Part shown: piece by piece, positions 46,587 to 58,975 of the stretch
How the letters are laid out: each line of letters begins with the position of its first letter
How positions within the stretch are numbered: position 1 is the stretch's first letter
Origin: Cyrtodaria siliqua
Taxonomy: Eukaryota; Mollusca; Bivalvia; Adapedonta; Hiatellidae
Direction: 5' to 3'
DNA length: 64,000 nt
NCBI GenBank assembly: GCA_037043455.1
Contig: JAWPHD010005085.1
Coordinates: 1-64,000, forward strand
Program-made: the position numbers and the translations under genes
The notes under the pieces: model-generated
Databases searched by the model: none
The model's input: the letters and a program-made list of their open reading frames with translations, nothing else
Told to the model about the DNA's origin: nothing

Positions 46587-47803
46587 TAGATGGACAAAAT
46601 GCATTTTTCTTATTAATGGCCAAATCCAGTTGATTTTTTCTGTGGAAGCTTGCAGCTGAGTGAGAAAAAAAAAGTTGATGTTAAATTTTTGAATTTTACA
46701 ACAGAACATGTTTTTTTGCAATTGAAATAGAATGTGTGTGTTTTAGGGTGGAATTTGGGGGTCCTAGTGATTTGGAGTGGCCCTAAAGCACTTTAAGTAG
46801 GCTCTCAAGTGTCTTTAAGTGGATTAGTGGCAAAAGGTCATAGATCTGTCACAAATCCTACACCAAATGGCAATTTTATTATTTTAAGGTACCGTATGAG
46901 GCTAAAATCTGAAAATGTATCGGTACTGACATTTTGACATGACGCGACTCTAGGAGGAGTCTTACTTTGTATCGAAAGCCTGAGAAGCTGTACATTTTGT
47001 ACGCGATGATGGGTTTTACAATCTGAAACTGAAATATACAGAAATTTGTGGAATTTAGCATTTATTTTAGTTTTTTGTTAAACATGGTGTTAATCCCACC
47101 CATTTTTCTTCATTAATTCAGAAGAAATCACTATGCAATGGCATACAATTGTAATTTAACACATTAATTTGGTATTTTGTTAGAGATAATGGTATAATCC
47201 ACTGAAATATATACTATTCTGGTGTGTGATTCAGTTTGTCCTGCTGTTGTCCAAGACTTGAATGTATTAGTGGCCTTTAAAACTGCTACAGGCATATGGG
47301 GTAGGCTTAGCTTTTGAGTCATTACTTCAATTTTGTCTCTTTTTTCTGGCATTTTATAGCCCAACTGTATATTTTATTGGACATTGTGCATGTAAATGTG
47401 CTCCAAAGCAGCCTGATGGTCTATTGTGTGCCTCAAAATTGTTGGAATTAAACAGAATGTCTGTTTCTCCATAAAAAATGAAGAAATTTCATGCATGAGT
47501 GATTTTGATATCTATACCTCACATTATGTGTATATTTTAGTTTGGTATATAGAAGGCAATGTTTGAAAACTTTACTTGATGGAAATATACCAAACGGTTA
47601 ATTTATTTTGGCATTTTTTCTAGTTTTGTATAACGCGTCTTAAAATCCTTGATTTCTATTAGCCGAATGGGTCTTTGCATGCAGGAATTGAACCGAAAAG
47701 ATAATAGGTCCTTGCCAAAGCATCTGATTTTCCATTCGGTCAACCTTTTTGGTCAGTTAGATGTATTCGATAACTATTTTTGAAAAATGTCGCGACTCTT
47801 TTA
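46587..47803. other. Spacer between the terminal repeats
   Basis: 1.2 kb of AT-rich DNA. It has no ORF with recognisable domains and no match elsewhere in the window. Confidence 0.6.
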
Positions 47804-48271
47804 GGTGTCAGACCAGTCAGGAAATACTTCCGGGTCGTAGGGTACTGAAATAGTTCCTTGAAAGAATCCAAAGTTTCTAGTTTGCATGTGTTTTTCCCAA
47901 GATTAGTTTCTATTTCATTGTTAAATCTAACCTGAGGTTAAAGTAGTATGTCTGTTGTCATGAATAGTAAGTATTTTACTGTGTTTGTCAGGATTATTTC
48001 TTTGGAGAGTATGAGCACAGAGGTTAGGTAGAGATGTGGTTTTGACAGATGTTTATTTCAAAATACGCATAGTGTGAATGAATGACGCGAAATGTTGAAA
48101 AACTGAATCGGTGTTTTATTCCAGATATGGGACCGTTTGCTAGCCAAATGTGTTTAATACACAGAATAAAAGTGTATTAAAGCGAACGAATGTTGTGGAA
48201 CTTGTGACTGATCTCCAAATATAGCCTATATTGCATTGTGTTCAATGGGCTGATTTTGACCTGTCTGACAC
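47804..48271. repeat. Right 469-bp terminal repeat
   Basis: Same orientation as the left copy, with only scattered substitutions (for example GTAGGGTACTG against GTAGTGTGCTG). Confidence 0.85.
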
Positions 48272-49290
48272 CATACACATGTTATATTTGAGTACACCCT
48301 TAACTTGTTATAGTTCGATGCATCATATATAAACATGTTATAGATGGATGCATCATAATCATGTAATAGTTCGACGCACCCCATAACATAGTGTAGTTGG
48401 ATAAAGATACACATATTATAGTTGGATACATTCTAAACATCTTATTGTTGAATGCATCATAAACATGGTATAGTTTGTTATAGGTGGATACATCAGTTGG
48501 ATACATTATAATATTGCTATAGTTGGATGCAGCTGTATGTATCATAAACATGCTATAGTTGGATGCAGTTGTATGTATCCTAAACATGTTATAGATGGAT
48601 ACAGTTGTATGTATCCTAAACATGTTATAGATGGATACAGTTGTAAGTATCCTAAACATGTTATAGATGGATACATCATAAACATGCTATAATTGGATAC
48701 AGTTGTATATATCATAAACATGTTATAGATGGATACAATTGTATGTATCCTAAACATGTTATAGATGGATACAGTTGTAAGTATCCTAAACATGTTATAG
48801 ATGGATACAATTGTATGTATCCTAAACATGTTATAGATGGATACAGCTGTATGTATCCAAAACATGTTATAGATGGATACATCTTAAACATGTTATAGTT
48901 GGATAGGATACAACTGTATGTATCATAAACATGTTATAGATGGATACAGTTGTTTGTATCCTAAACATGTTATAGATGGATACAGCTGTATGTATCCAAA
49001 ACATGTTATATATGGATACATCCTAAACATGTTATAGTTGGAACTAAACATGTTACATTTGGATGCAGTTGTATGTATCATAAACTTGTGGATACATCAT
49101 ACACATGCTATAGTTGGATACATCCTAAACATGCTATAGTTTGGATGCAGGTGTATGTATCTGTATCTATAGTTGGATACATCCTAAACATGCTATAGTT
49201 GGATGCAGATGTATGTATCTGTATCTATAGTTGGATACATCCTAAACATGCTATAATAAACAGTTGAATGCATTATAAACATGTTATACA
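48272..49290. repeat. Minisatellite of GTTATAGATGGATACA type, unit B
   Basis: Counterpart of 7582-8925, about 320 bp shorter. Confidence 0.9.
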
Positions 49291-49318
49291 CGTTATGACA
49301 TTTGTTTATACCCATTTG

Positions 49319-49374
49319 TACGGAAGCCCTGGAGGGACTTATTACTTATTACTTATTTCTTATTACTTATTAGG
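49319..49374 (+). repeat. ACGGAAGCCC end with tail, second copy in unit B
   Basis: Counterpart of 8957-9010. Confidence 0.45.
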
Positions 49375-49596
49375 ATGATTAAACAATGTGCAAAGCGATT
49401 TAACCATGTTTATAAAGAAACGATATATCATTTAGTATGTAATCAAGACATTGATGTTCTCTTATGTGACTTGTACAACGGAAACTGCAGGTGTACAATT
49501 GCAATATGTAATGTACGTGCCTGGTATGAACATGGACCTCAGGCATACACATGTTACAACGATATCAATCACAATCAATACAAAACAAACTGTTAA
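49375..49596 (+). CDS. Possible terminal exon, eight-cysteine protein, copy B
   Basis: The protein is identical to the frame at 9012-9233. It has the same acceptor-like sequence before it and AATAAA after it. With so little divergence between the units, identity says nothing about selection. Confidence 0.3.
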   Translation: MIKQCAKRFNHVYKETIYHLVCNQDIDVLLCDLYNGNCRCTIAICNVRAWYEHGPQAYTCYNDINHNQYKTNC

Positions 49597-50079
49597 AGCA
49601 GTTTGTCTCCAGAATAAAAATACTTCAGACATTCGCCGTATGTGACTATGTGACAATATATATATATATATACGCTAATTAGTAAAATAAGATCTAGCAT
49701 ATACTATTAAAGTACTCAATGCTGATTGGTTACTGAGAATGCATTTTGTTTCCTATCAATTCCTCTGACGTCAGGTCCATTAACCTTTAAGATGACTATT
49801 TTCAACACTAGAAAAAAAAAGCTAAAGTACATAGTATATTATTTTAAAGCAAAGTTACGTTCCAAGAAAACATTTAAATTGTTCACATGACGGTATCGCT
49901 GATTTTCAAGTCCCGCCAACAAGGTATTGGTCTGGCACAATTTAAAATAGCTGAACAATTTTTGTTTTAAGTTTATACAGATACAACTGACGTCACGTAA
50001 CGTAAATGGAGAACATTTTAGTTTAAACTTATTAATTTTACATCGATTGTAACGAAATAACTTATTTGAATCACTATCG

Positions 50080-50228
50080 ATGTTTTCCTGGGTAGAACCT
50101 GTACTAAGCAAATGCAGATAAAGTGTCTTGCTCGGGGACACAACGCATATGGCAATGGCGGGGATCGAACCCACGACTTTCCGATTATGGGACCAACGCT
50201 CGACCTCTAGACCACAGTGCTCCACTCA
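50080..50228 (-). mobile_element. tRNA-derived SINE, unit B
   Basis: Counterpart of 9748-9896. The B box GGTTCGATCCC on the minus strand is at 50161-50171. Confidence 0.75.
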
Positions 50229-50525
50229 AATTTAGCGTTTAGATATTAAGTTTACATTATGTTAGTACATTAGTAAATGGAGTATATATGTTTAATAGGC
50301 AAAATTGACAAATGTATTTTGAATCATCCAGTAAATATTCATTCTGGGTTCAAACAGTATATGTACATTGCACCAGAAAAGTATAGTTTTGTTCAACTTG
50401 AATTTCGGCGATATTATGATGTTTACAGCGGGTTCATGGAATGGTATTGTGTTTTGGGAATTAATACAGTTGTAATTGTTTTATAAGTTTTTATTTTCTT
50501 TTAGAAATGAAACACAAGTTCGGAA

Positions 50526-50532
50526 TATAAAA
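50526..50532 (+). promoter_or_regulatory. TATA box of the defensin-like gene (copy B)
   Basis: TATAAAAGG in the same context as copy A. The only nearby change seen is AGAAATGAAAC for AGAAACGAAAC upstream. Confidence 0.55.
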
Positions 50533-50715
50533 GGAGTGAAGCTGCTTTAAGCAGTACTATCGGCTGGAAATAGGTCCTTAAATCAGCCATACCTTTTATG
50601 CAGCATCTACCAACATGATAAACCAGGTGAGCGCATCGGACCTAGTTGGGTCTCTGGTATGGTTATATAAGAACAGAAGGCCAAATTACAAAATATTGTA
50701 GACGAGACTTTAGTC

Positions 50716-51348
50716 ATGAACGTGTGGATACTTATATTGTTACTGTGCTGTGCCATGTCAGTAGGTATGTATTTGTATTTGTGTGTTTAGGGCAATCCAT
50801 TTACCAGCAATTTTTATCACAGTATAGTATATCTTTAGTTTAAAGACAAAACTGGCATTTTAGAACTTTGAATAATTTCAAATATATGCATAGCGCTACA
50901 TTGGAAAATGATCTTAGACTAAATCTAAAATTTAAAAGAATATTATTAAAATCATGTGATAAAAATATTCAAACTTACTTGTTGTTGATGTGTTACTATG
51001 TCGGATTCATTCCAAACAGTGTAAATAAATAAAGCTTACGTTAAATGCTGTGGTGTCGAATTTGTTCCATTAGTTACAAAGGGGATGTTACAATGTCCAA
51101 CGACACTACGTTACATTTCAGTACTGGCACAAAGCAGACGTTGTCCGAGACGGGCGGCAATACAGATAGGATTTTGCCCGCCTCGTTCGAGATGCACGAG
51201 GAGGGGTGGAACGTGCATCGGAAGTCGCTGTTGTAGGTCATGTCCATCCGGATATAGGAGGATAAGGACTACTTGCAATCCAAGGAGTGCTTGCAGACGA
51301 GTCAGAGGAAGGTGTTACGGTAGAGCCTGTTGTTTACGTCGCAACTAA
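50716..51348 (+). CDS. Defensin-like secreted Arg/Cys-rich peptide, copy B
   Basis: Exons 50716-50764 and 51122-51348, with the same GT-AG phase-1 intron as copy A. Precursor of 91 residues, signal peptide, 12 cysteines in two C-x10-C-x5-C-x6-C-x4-CC modules, and 21 arginines. One replacement was seen against copy A: CPRRA for CPRRV early in the first module (GCG for GTG). Promoter, possible leader intron and polyadenylation signal (51370) are all kept, so both copies look expressible. The shared function is inferred to be host defence. The family name is not certain. Confidence 0.82.
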
Positions 51349-51729
51349 CTAAGTGGAGACTATCAGAGAAATAAAATACAGATAGTCAAAACTGAAGTGT
51401 GGCATGGAGTAACTATATACTTGGCTTTAGCTAATAAATCATGAACTTTATAATGAAATGACTCGAGGCGCAAACACAATGTTAATGTCAACAGTTGAAG
51501 GATATGTACAAGGTTGTTGCATCATGCTTCAGCAAAAACATATTTTAATGTGTGAATAAGATAATTGTAAAATGTAAACAACTCTACGCGTGTGAACTAG
51601 AAACACTTATTGATAAATAAAACAAATTATAATTGTTGTTATTGTTGAGTTTTCCATTTTTTATTTCCGTATCCATGAAAGTGTCAACATAAGTGTATTA
51701 CTATATAGCTTCAGCTTAATACGACAGTA

Positions 51730-52260
51730 TCCATACATGGTGTTGCGTACCTGTATATAACCATACATGGTGTTGCGTACCTGTATATAACCATACATGG
51801 TGTTGCGTACCTGTATATAACCATACATGGTGTTGCGTACCTGTATATAACCATACATGTTGTTGCGTACCTGTATATAACCATACATGTTGTTGCGTAC
51901 CTGTATATAACCATACATGTTGTTGCGTACCTGTATATAACCATACATGTTGTTGCGTACCTGTATATAACCATACATGTTGTTGCGTACCTGTATATAA
52001 CCATACATGTTGTTGCGTACCTGTATATAACCATACATGTTGTTGCGTACCTGTACATAACCATACATGTTGTTGCGTACCTGTACATAACCATACATGT
52101 TGTTGCGTACCTGTACATAACCATACATGTTGTTGCGTACCTGTACATAAACATACATGTTGTTGCGTACCTGTACATAATTATACAAGTTTTGTGCCCC
52201 TGTACATAACCATACATCGTGTTGCGTACCTGTACATAACCATACATGTCTTTGTGCAAC
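51730..52260. repeat. 30-bp minisatellite, expanded in unit B
   Basis: About 18 units against about 10 in unit A. The first units carry CATGGTGTTGCGTACCTGTA and form a homogeneous, probably recent expansion. The minus-strand frame of 211 codons is a by-product of the 30-bp period. Confidence 0.92.
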
Positions 52261-52572
52261 TGAACATACAAATACGTGAAACTTCAATTTAGACAAAGGA
52301 ACATGTGAAATAATAACTGTTTAAACGTAAGCGTTTGGAACTACGTCATGTATGACATATTTATAGTTGTAGTTAGTTATAACTTTGAACACAAAACTAT
52401 AGAAATTGAATAATTTAACCAACATAATTATATGTGTATTGCAGAAATTAAAAAGTTATATAGAGTCAGTCACTGTGTTCAAATTGTATTCCTAAGAAAC
52501 AGAAACAACAAAAAGCAAGAAACTAACAACAACGTGTTAATAACAAACACTAACTTCACATTTTGTAATACA

Positions 52573-52788
52573 GCTTAAAAGTATGGGTTGACGGGTTGTA
52601 TGTTTTATCTAGTAATAGGCTAGTCCTTAAAGCTGCATACATTATGCTTTAATCGCACGCCTCTGTGTAGTTATTTGTAATTTCATGTTCGTCAGCTCAT
52701 GATGGAGTCGGATATTTACGCAATCAAATTTAAAGTTGGATGAGCTATGCCTATCTCGATGTTTAAATCAAATAACGCGATGAGACCA
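52573..52788. other. Short B-only segment
   Basis: Takes the place of the 4.8-kb segment of unit A. No gene or repeat recognised. Confidence 0.5.
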
Positions 52789-53209
52789 TACTCTATCTAA
52801 TACATACAGACTGACTCACTCTATCTAATACATACAGACTGACTCACTCTATATAATACATACAGACTGACTCACTCTATCTATTACATACAGACTGACT
52901 CACTCTATCTAATACATACAGACTGACTCACTCTATATAATACATACAGACTGACTCACTCTATATAATACATACAGACTGACTCACTCTATATAATACA
53001 TACAGACTGACTCACTCTATCTATTACATACAGACTGACTCACTCTATCTAATACATACAGACTGACTCACTCTATATAATACATACAGACTGACTCACT
53101 CTATATAATACATACAGACTGACTCACTCTATATAATACATACAGACTGACTCACTCTATCTATTACATACAGACTGACTCACTCTATCTATTACATACA
53201 GACTGACTC
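52789..53209. repeat. 28-bp satellite, unit B only
   Basis: About 15 copies of CTCTATATAATACATACAGA-CTGACTCA with a CTCTATCTAT variant. Unit A has one copy near 16766, so the array arose in B or collapsed in A. Confidence 0.92.
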
Positions 53210-53800
53210 TTCCGCGAATTAGGCCTCACATTATGCATTCCAGATAAACACTTGTATCATTACTTATTTTCTGGCTTGAAATCACCCCCTCACCGCTATG
53301 GCTTTAAATCCTCATGGGACGAGGAATCTGTATGTGATGAAGCTATCCAGCTGCCTTTCGGAACATCGGTGGTTCTACCCAGGTGCCCGCCCGTGCACGA
53401 AAATTGCCCGGAGGTGCACATAGGGTTTTTCTCCATCAAAGAAAGCTGAAATGTCAGCATATAAAGTTCAATTAATAAAACAACTGAAAAAAACAATGCA
53501 ATTGTGTAATAGGACTTTACATATCAAAATAAGTAGCATTTTTAAACTGCACAGACGACGCGCGCATTATTTTCTAGCAAATTATAGTTCCCCAAGATCA
53601 TTACATTTTCCTATTTATTTAGAAATTGACAGATCACTTATTGTTTCTTCATTGAGCGATCGGAAAGCGCAATGCATCATTGTCGGAAAATGCCTAAAGC
53701 TACGTCTATATCGTGTTGAGTTAAGTAATGTGGCAATATATAGAGTCTCAGTATGTGAGTGAGAGGTGGAAACAGATAATTATACCGAATATGACGTAAC
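53210..53800. other. Non-coding block shared with unit A
   Basis: Matches 16795-17439. A ~60-bp stretch of A (about 17075-17140) is missing here. Two short frames are retained but not called as genes. Confidence 0.5.
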
Positions 53801-54420
53801 CCATCTTCACGTAGCCTACATCCAGTGTTAACTCATCATACGTCACCCACCACCATGCAGTTTGCATCCAGGTTTCAGTTCACCTAAAACAAGTCATTTT
53901 CCGTCATGATTCCTGCAATCAGTGATAAACCTCATTATACGACGTCCATTACCACCATGCAGCCTGCATCCAGGGTTAATTCACCTAAAACACGCCATCC
54001 TCCACCACGCATCCTGCATTAAGTGATAAATTCACCTCATTATACGACGACACCTACCACCATGCAGCCTGCATCCAGGGTTAATTCACTGCCTAAAACA
54101 CGTCATCTTACATCATGCATCCTGCATTAAGTGATAAATTCTCCTCATTATACGACGTCAATTACCACCATGCAGCCTGCACCCAGGGTTAATTCAACTA
54201 AAACACGACATCCTCCATCATGCATCCTGCATTCAGTGATAAATTCTCCTTATTATACGATGTCACCTACTACCATGCAGCCTGCATACAGGGTTAATTC
54301 TCCTAAAACACGTCATCTTCTATCATGCATCCTGCATTCAGTGATAAATTCTCCTCATTATACGACGTCACTTACCACCATGCAACCTGCATCCATCCAG
54401 GGTTAATTCACCTAAAACAC
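53801..54420. repeat. 108-bp satellite, unit B
   Basis: About five to six units of the same type as 17440-18480. The array is broken at about 54420 by the LINE fragment. Confidence 0.9.
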
Positions 54421-56126
54421 ATCATCATGCACATGTTTTTCAATCAATTTTGAAAGAGTAGGTAAAATTGATATTGGCCTATAGTTATTTACATCATTTG
54501 ATGAACCTTTTTTAAATAAAGGATTAACTTTTGCGCATTTCCATTCATCTGGGAAAACACCTTGTTTTATACTACAATTTATAACATACGTAAGACTATT
54601 TGATATAACATCGGCTGATAATTTTAAAAGTTTTGGCCCTATTTGGTCAAGTCCTGTAGCTTTGGATACATCTAAATTATTTAACATTTTACGCGTTTGG
54701 GATTCCGTAATCAGAGGAATGTGAAAATACATATGATCAGGAACTTTTGTTTTTACAAAATCATTTACTTTATCAAAATTTGAAGTTGGTATAGGTTCTT
54801 TTAAGTTAGCGGCTACGTTTACAAAAAAGTTATTAAAAGTATTTTAAAAGTATTTGCAATATCTTGGTTATCAGTAATATCTATTCCATCTTTATGAATG
54901 CTTTTTATTAAATTACAGTTGTTTGTCTTTTTTGTAGACGCACCATGTTCTTTAAATATTTTCCAAACTGTTTTAGGGTCTGATTTTCCTTCCTCAATTT
55001 TTCTTTCATAAGATTCTTTTTTAGAATTATCTATCAATGTACAAACTTTATTTCTTGAAACTCTGTAGTTATCCATATCATTTTTAGCCTTAAATTTATC
55101 ACGTTCTTTAATTTCATATAAAATATCAGGTGTAAACCAATCTGGTTGTTTTATGTGTTTAACTCTGTGAATTCTAATTGGGACGTGATTATCTACAACA
55201 CTTGAAAAATTAGACACCCAAGTGTGAAGTACTTCATTAGTATCAGTGATTTTTTCTTTATAATTTAACTTTCTTGTACATAGGATCGGATAATGATCGC
55301 TAATTCCTATTTTGGGCACGCTTACATTACATATATTTTGATCACAATTAGTATAAATGTGGTCTATTAAAGTTTTTGAAGTTGAACATTCACGCGTCGG
55401 CTGCTTAATTAACTGTTTTAATCCTAGTGATAAAATATAGCTAGACCATTCATCATTTATTTTGGAATTTAATAAATCTCGATTTATATCGCCTAAAATT
55501 AATATTTCTTTTTCTTCAAGTTGAACCTTTTCTATATGAGTGTCAAATATTTCTTTCCATGCAACTTTAGATTCTGGATGCCTGTAAAGTGAACCAATTA
55601 AAAAAGATTTACATTTAGTTGGCATAATTTCTAACCAAATTATTTCTATATCATCTCCTTCTAAATCTAATCGTCGTATGCAATTTACGTTTTGTTTTAC
55701 ATATACTGCCAAACCTCCACCGCCATTGAATAAACGGTCGCGACGAAAAGGTACTTGATATCCATCTATATGAAATGTTTCAGTTTTATGGTTTTCATTG
55801 AATTTCGTTTCACTTATACCCATTATATCTATTTTGTTTTTCTTAGATGTTAGCATTAATTGTAATTCATCAAATTTAGAAGACAGTCCAGCTACGTTTA
55901 AATGACCGATGGTTAAACCTTTTTTATTATTTAATCCTAAATTAGTTAAATTTATGTGTTCCGAAATATTTAAGATAGTAGCGTTAGAGTTTTCATAAAC
56001 ATTTGGAAAATTGTCACAATTACACTCAATTTCTTGGCAAAGTGTGCATATATGATTTAAAACATCATAACTATTTTCATGAACAAATACATTTGGAATA
56101 TAATGTTCGGCTTCATTGCCATCATC
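54417..56126 (-). pseudogene. LINE ORF2: endonuclease and start of RT
   Basis: The frame is open from the TAG at 56127 to about 54840. It includes a linker with cysteine pairs (CTLCQEIECNC), then the endonuclease: GHLNVAGLSSKFDELQ, ISETKFNE, GGGGLAVYV, GDINRDLL and SDHYPILC, the metal-binding and catalytic blocks of the AP-endonuclease fold. A small tandem duplication of AATACTTTTA near 54835 shifts the frame. RT then begins (LDVSKATGLDQIGPKLLK, VFPDEWKCAKVNPLFKKG, NYRPISILP) and ends before the catalytic aspartates. It therefore cannot reverse-transcribe. Confidence 0.85.
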
Positions 56127-57147
56127 CTAGTTCCAACATCGATCCTGTTTATGTCCCACGAGCCCGCACCCCCAACACTTGACAGGAGCCCTGTGCCGAC
56201 AGTCCTCTGTCGCATGGCTAGATTCGTCGCAATTCATGCATCTATTGTGGTGACGCTGTCCCCTGAATGGGTGTCGTCTATATTGCCGATTAGATTGGTG
56301 CCCAAAAAAGTTTTTGTTTGTCTGGGAACACACATTTGGTGTAATCTTCAACGATCGGTGTAGACGTGTGAAAAGTCGAAAGTAAGCGCTTAGTGCCTGG
56401 CCGAGATAGGTGAATAGTGTCATGTTCATTTAGATAGTGCATCAACAATTTACCGTTTTGATCATGGAATGCTCTGTAACAGTCTACAATTTCAGTTTTA
56501 TGATGAATAGAAAGTCGCTCTATGATCTTGTTAATTGGATTGACATCCACATCTCCTCTTGGGCCAATTTTACTTAAAATAAGTTTGCACTCTTCATTTC
56601 CGGCTTTTATTAGCGCAATTAGCTGGTCATACTTTTCTTCTATCAACTCAAAGTCTGTAGTCCTGGACAGGTCATTCCCGCCTATATATATAATGACTGT
56701 GTGGAATTGAGTCAGATCATACATCTCAATGTCTCTAATTAGCGTGTTTATTGTTGCACCTGACACGGAATGTTTGTGTAAGTTGTTTTTAAGACCCTTA
56801 ACATTCACTCCATGCAGTATAGAATCTCCCATCATTAACACCTTTTTCCCTGAGTGTGATTTATCAGTCATTTCTGTACGCGCTGTCGGGGGTCTCTGTG
56901 GTGGTGTCTGTGGAGATATATCATCAGCACAAAATAAGGTAGTTGCATCATTTGATGTTCGTCTGTCACTAATTACTACCTTGATCGGCTGCTCAGATAA
57001 GGTTTCCCCTGCAGTTACTGGGGTACCTATGTTTCCATTTTCACTCATTCTACTACCCATCATTATTTCAGGCGAGGCATTTCCAGGTGCCTTGTTTGTA
57101 GAGGATGACTCCCTGTTGAGAACAGCGGCGTATGTTGGCCTTTGATG
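56127..57147 (-). pseudogene. LINE ORF1: SGNH hydrolase and CCHC zinc knuckles
   Basis: From about 57147 the minus strand reads TYAAVLNRES, a charged linker, then an SGNH/GDSL esterase domain: MMGDSILHGV (nucleophile Ser), IYIGGNDLS (Gly, Asn) and DTIHLSRPGT (Asp-x-x-His). ORF1 esterases are known in the CR1 and L2 LINE clades. A frameshift between about 56300 and 56400 separates this from two zinc knuckles, CMNCDESSHATEDC and CWGCGLVGHKQDRC, which end at TAG (56127). The methionine at 57063 is not the original start, because the frame continues upstream to the junction at about 57149. Catalytic residues are intact. Confidence 0.85.
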
Positions 57148-57149
57148 TT

Positions 57150-57489
57150 GAATATATCATTTTATATACGTAGTTTTTATTGGCTGAAAAGCAGTCACGT
57201 GAAAATCATTAGTATGAACTATTGACTTGAAAACGTGTTCAAACGTGTCCAATCCGGTTTAAACCAGACGTGCGAGTCAATAGTTCTCTTACCGAGTCAA
57301 TAGTACTTCCAGATCATTCAAGCGCTTTATTACCAATGTCAATTATTTACCATAAGCGCTCAATGAGCTAAAAGTTACAGACAGTGTCCCTTTAACTTTG
57401 TTCAAGTTTACCAAGTAATACGTCTGTGATTACATATGATAAGAATTTTTTTATTTTATTTTGTTTATTCATATTGTTAAAGAAAACAT
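57150..57489. other. Shared non-coding DNA
   Basis: Matches 18535-18877. No gene. Confidence 0.4.
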
Positions 57490-57790
57490 TGCTTGTGCTT
57501 GCCTAAACCTGAGTGATACTGAGCACTATCTAGCTTCATAATATTGACAATGGGAATTAAATAACATACAATTCCATGATAAGTGGATATGTCATTTTAT
57601 TTATAAAATGACTTAACATTATAATACATTTAATGTTTTGTGAAGTGTCATAATAACATAATACGATTAACCTTATAATTATTATAATGACTAGAATTGA
57701 CTAGATTGAACATTTCACAAAATAACTTTTGCAAAATACATGGAAAACATTCTCATATAAAAAAAGGTGGGCAACGTTCCGCCGCCCACA
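57490..57790. repeat. Direct repeat DR1, unit B
   Basis: Counterpart of 18878-19170. The second copy is at 58196-58520, uninterrupted because the LTR element is absent. Confidence 0.6.
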
Positions 57791-58195
57791 TGCAACAATA
57801 CATATTATCAGCAATCTGGTAACAAAGCAGAAACAACAGTACATATTATCAAAAATCTTGAAACAAATTTAAAAAAGCAGGAAAAACAGCAAGCCCATGG
57901 TATACATATAATGTGAACATCCCTACATACATTACAATTTAATAAGCAATCGGACCCACTGTTTACACAACTAAACATCTGTGTGGTAGAAAGGGTAGGT
58001 GGTGGGAAACAAATTTGATGAAAAATGTCAGCGTAATTTCGGTGTGTGGGTAAACAAAGGATCCTATTTTAGTGTAGAGCGCTGACCACGTGATGTCTGG
58101 CCCAGTCTGATCATGTTAACACGAAGGATAAGCCAGTAACCACAAGGATTGCATGCTGTTTACCCACACAAACACAATTATCTACAGTAATTATC

Positions 58196-58520
58196 TTTTG
58201 TTTTTGCCTAAATCTGAGTTATTCTAAGCACTATCTAGCTTCATCTATGGAGCTTGTTTTGTCTATGCAGCTTGTTTTGACAATGGGAATTAAATAACAT
58301 ACAATTCCATAATAAGTGAATATGTCATTTTATTTATAAAATGACTTGACATTATTATACATTACTGACTAGATTATAATGTTATATGTTTCGTGTCATA
58401 ATAACATAATATGATTAACCTTATAATTATTATAATGACATAATGACTAGATTGAACATTTCACAAAATAACTTTTGCAAAATACATGGACAACATTCCC
58501 ATATAAAAAATAACTTTCCG
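58196..58520. repeat. Direct repeat DR2, unit B
   Basis: Contains the empty LTR-element target ATGAT at 58411-58415. It shares GACAATGGGAATTAAATAAC and the GTCATTTTAT palindrome with DR1. Confidence 0.6.
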
Positions 58521-58828
58521 CCATTCAAATGCCCACTCAAAGACGATGAAGCTAGATAGTACAAAAAACCTTTAGCTGATAAGACACAAAGGAGTGTGTC
58601 ATAAAATAAGTAACAAACAGTTTCTTTCAGGCAACTACATCCTACTACGTAATGACGGTATAGATACATGAACCAGCCGAACGCTGACATCCATATCATA
58701 CCAATCATATTAATATAAACATATTAACACTACATGAATAAGTGTCCAACATACATATGTAAATGAAAGACCAGTCTGACACTGAGCCCTTCTAAAGCAT
58801 ATGTTTAATTACGCAAATCAACACTGAA

Positions 58829-58975
58829 TTACAACGAAAGCCGAGGCAATATGATATAATTGTGTAAGGCGTCTGAATTACAACGAAAGCCGAGGCAATA
58901 TGATATAATTATGTAAGGCGTCTGAATTACAACGAAAGCCGAGGCAATATGATATAATTGTGTAAGGCGTCTGAA
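58829..58975. repeat. 49-bp unit, three copies, unit B
   Basis: Same as 28359-28507. Confidence 0.9.

Larger units (their letters stand above)
46118..48271. mobile_element. 2.15-kb insertion with 469-bp direct terminal repeats
   Basis: CATAC flanks both sides (46113-46117 and 48272-48276), and unit A has a single CATAC at 7582. The insertion consists of a 469-bp repeat (46118-46586), a 1.2-kb spacer and a second, nearly identical 469-bp repeat in the same direction (47804-48272). Each repeat begins GGTGTCAGACCAGTCA and ends TGACC(G/T)GTCTGACACC, or close. The target duplication surrounds only the whole. That is the layout of a small LTR retroelement (TRIM-like), or of two MITEs moving as one composite. 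No clear primer site or purine tract was found, and the termini are not TG...CA at the exact edge. Confidence 0.8.
54417..57149 (-). mobile_element. LINE fragment (CR1/L2-like) truncated in RT
   Basis: A non-LTR retrotransposon on the minus strand, absent from unit A. It runs from ORF1 (SGNH hydrolase plus zinc knuckles) through the ORF2 endonuclease into the start of RT, then stops at the satellite. The rest of RT and the 3' end are missing, whereas ordinary LINE insertions lose the 5' end. On the other side it joins shared DNA at ATATATCATTTTATATACG. Confidence 0.85.

Noticed and set aside
46338..46721. 127-codon minus-strand ORF in the 2.15-kb insertion
   Set aside because: It runs out of the terminal repeat into the spacer, is absent at the second repeat, and has no domain features.
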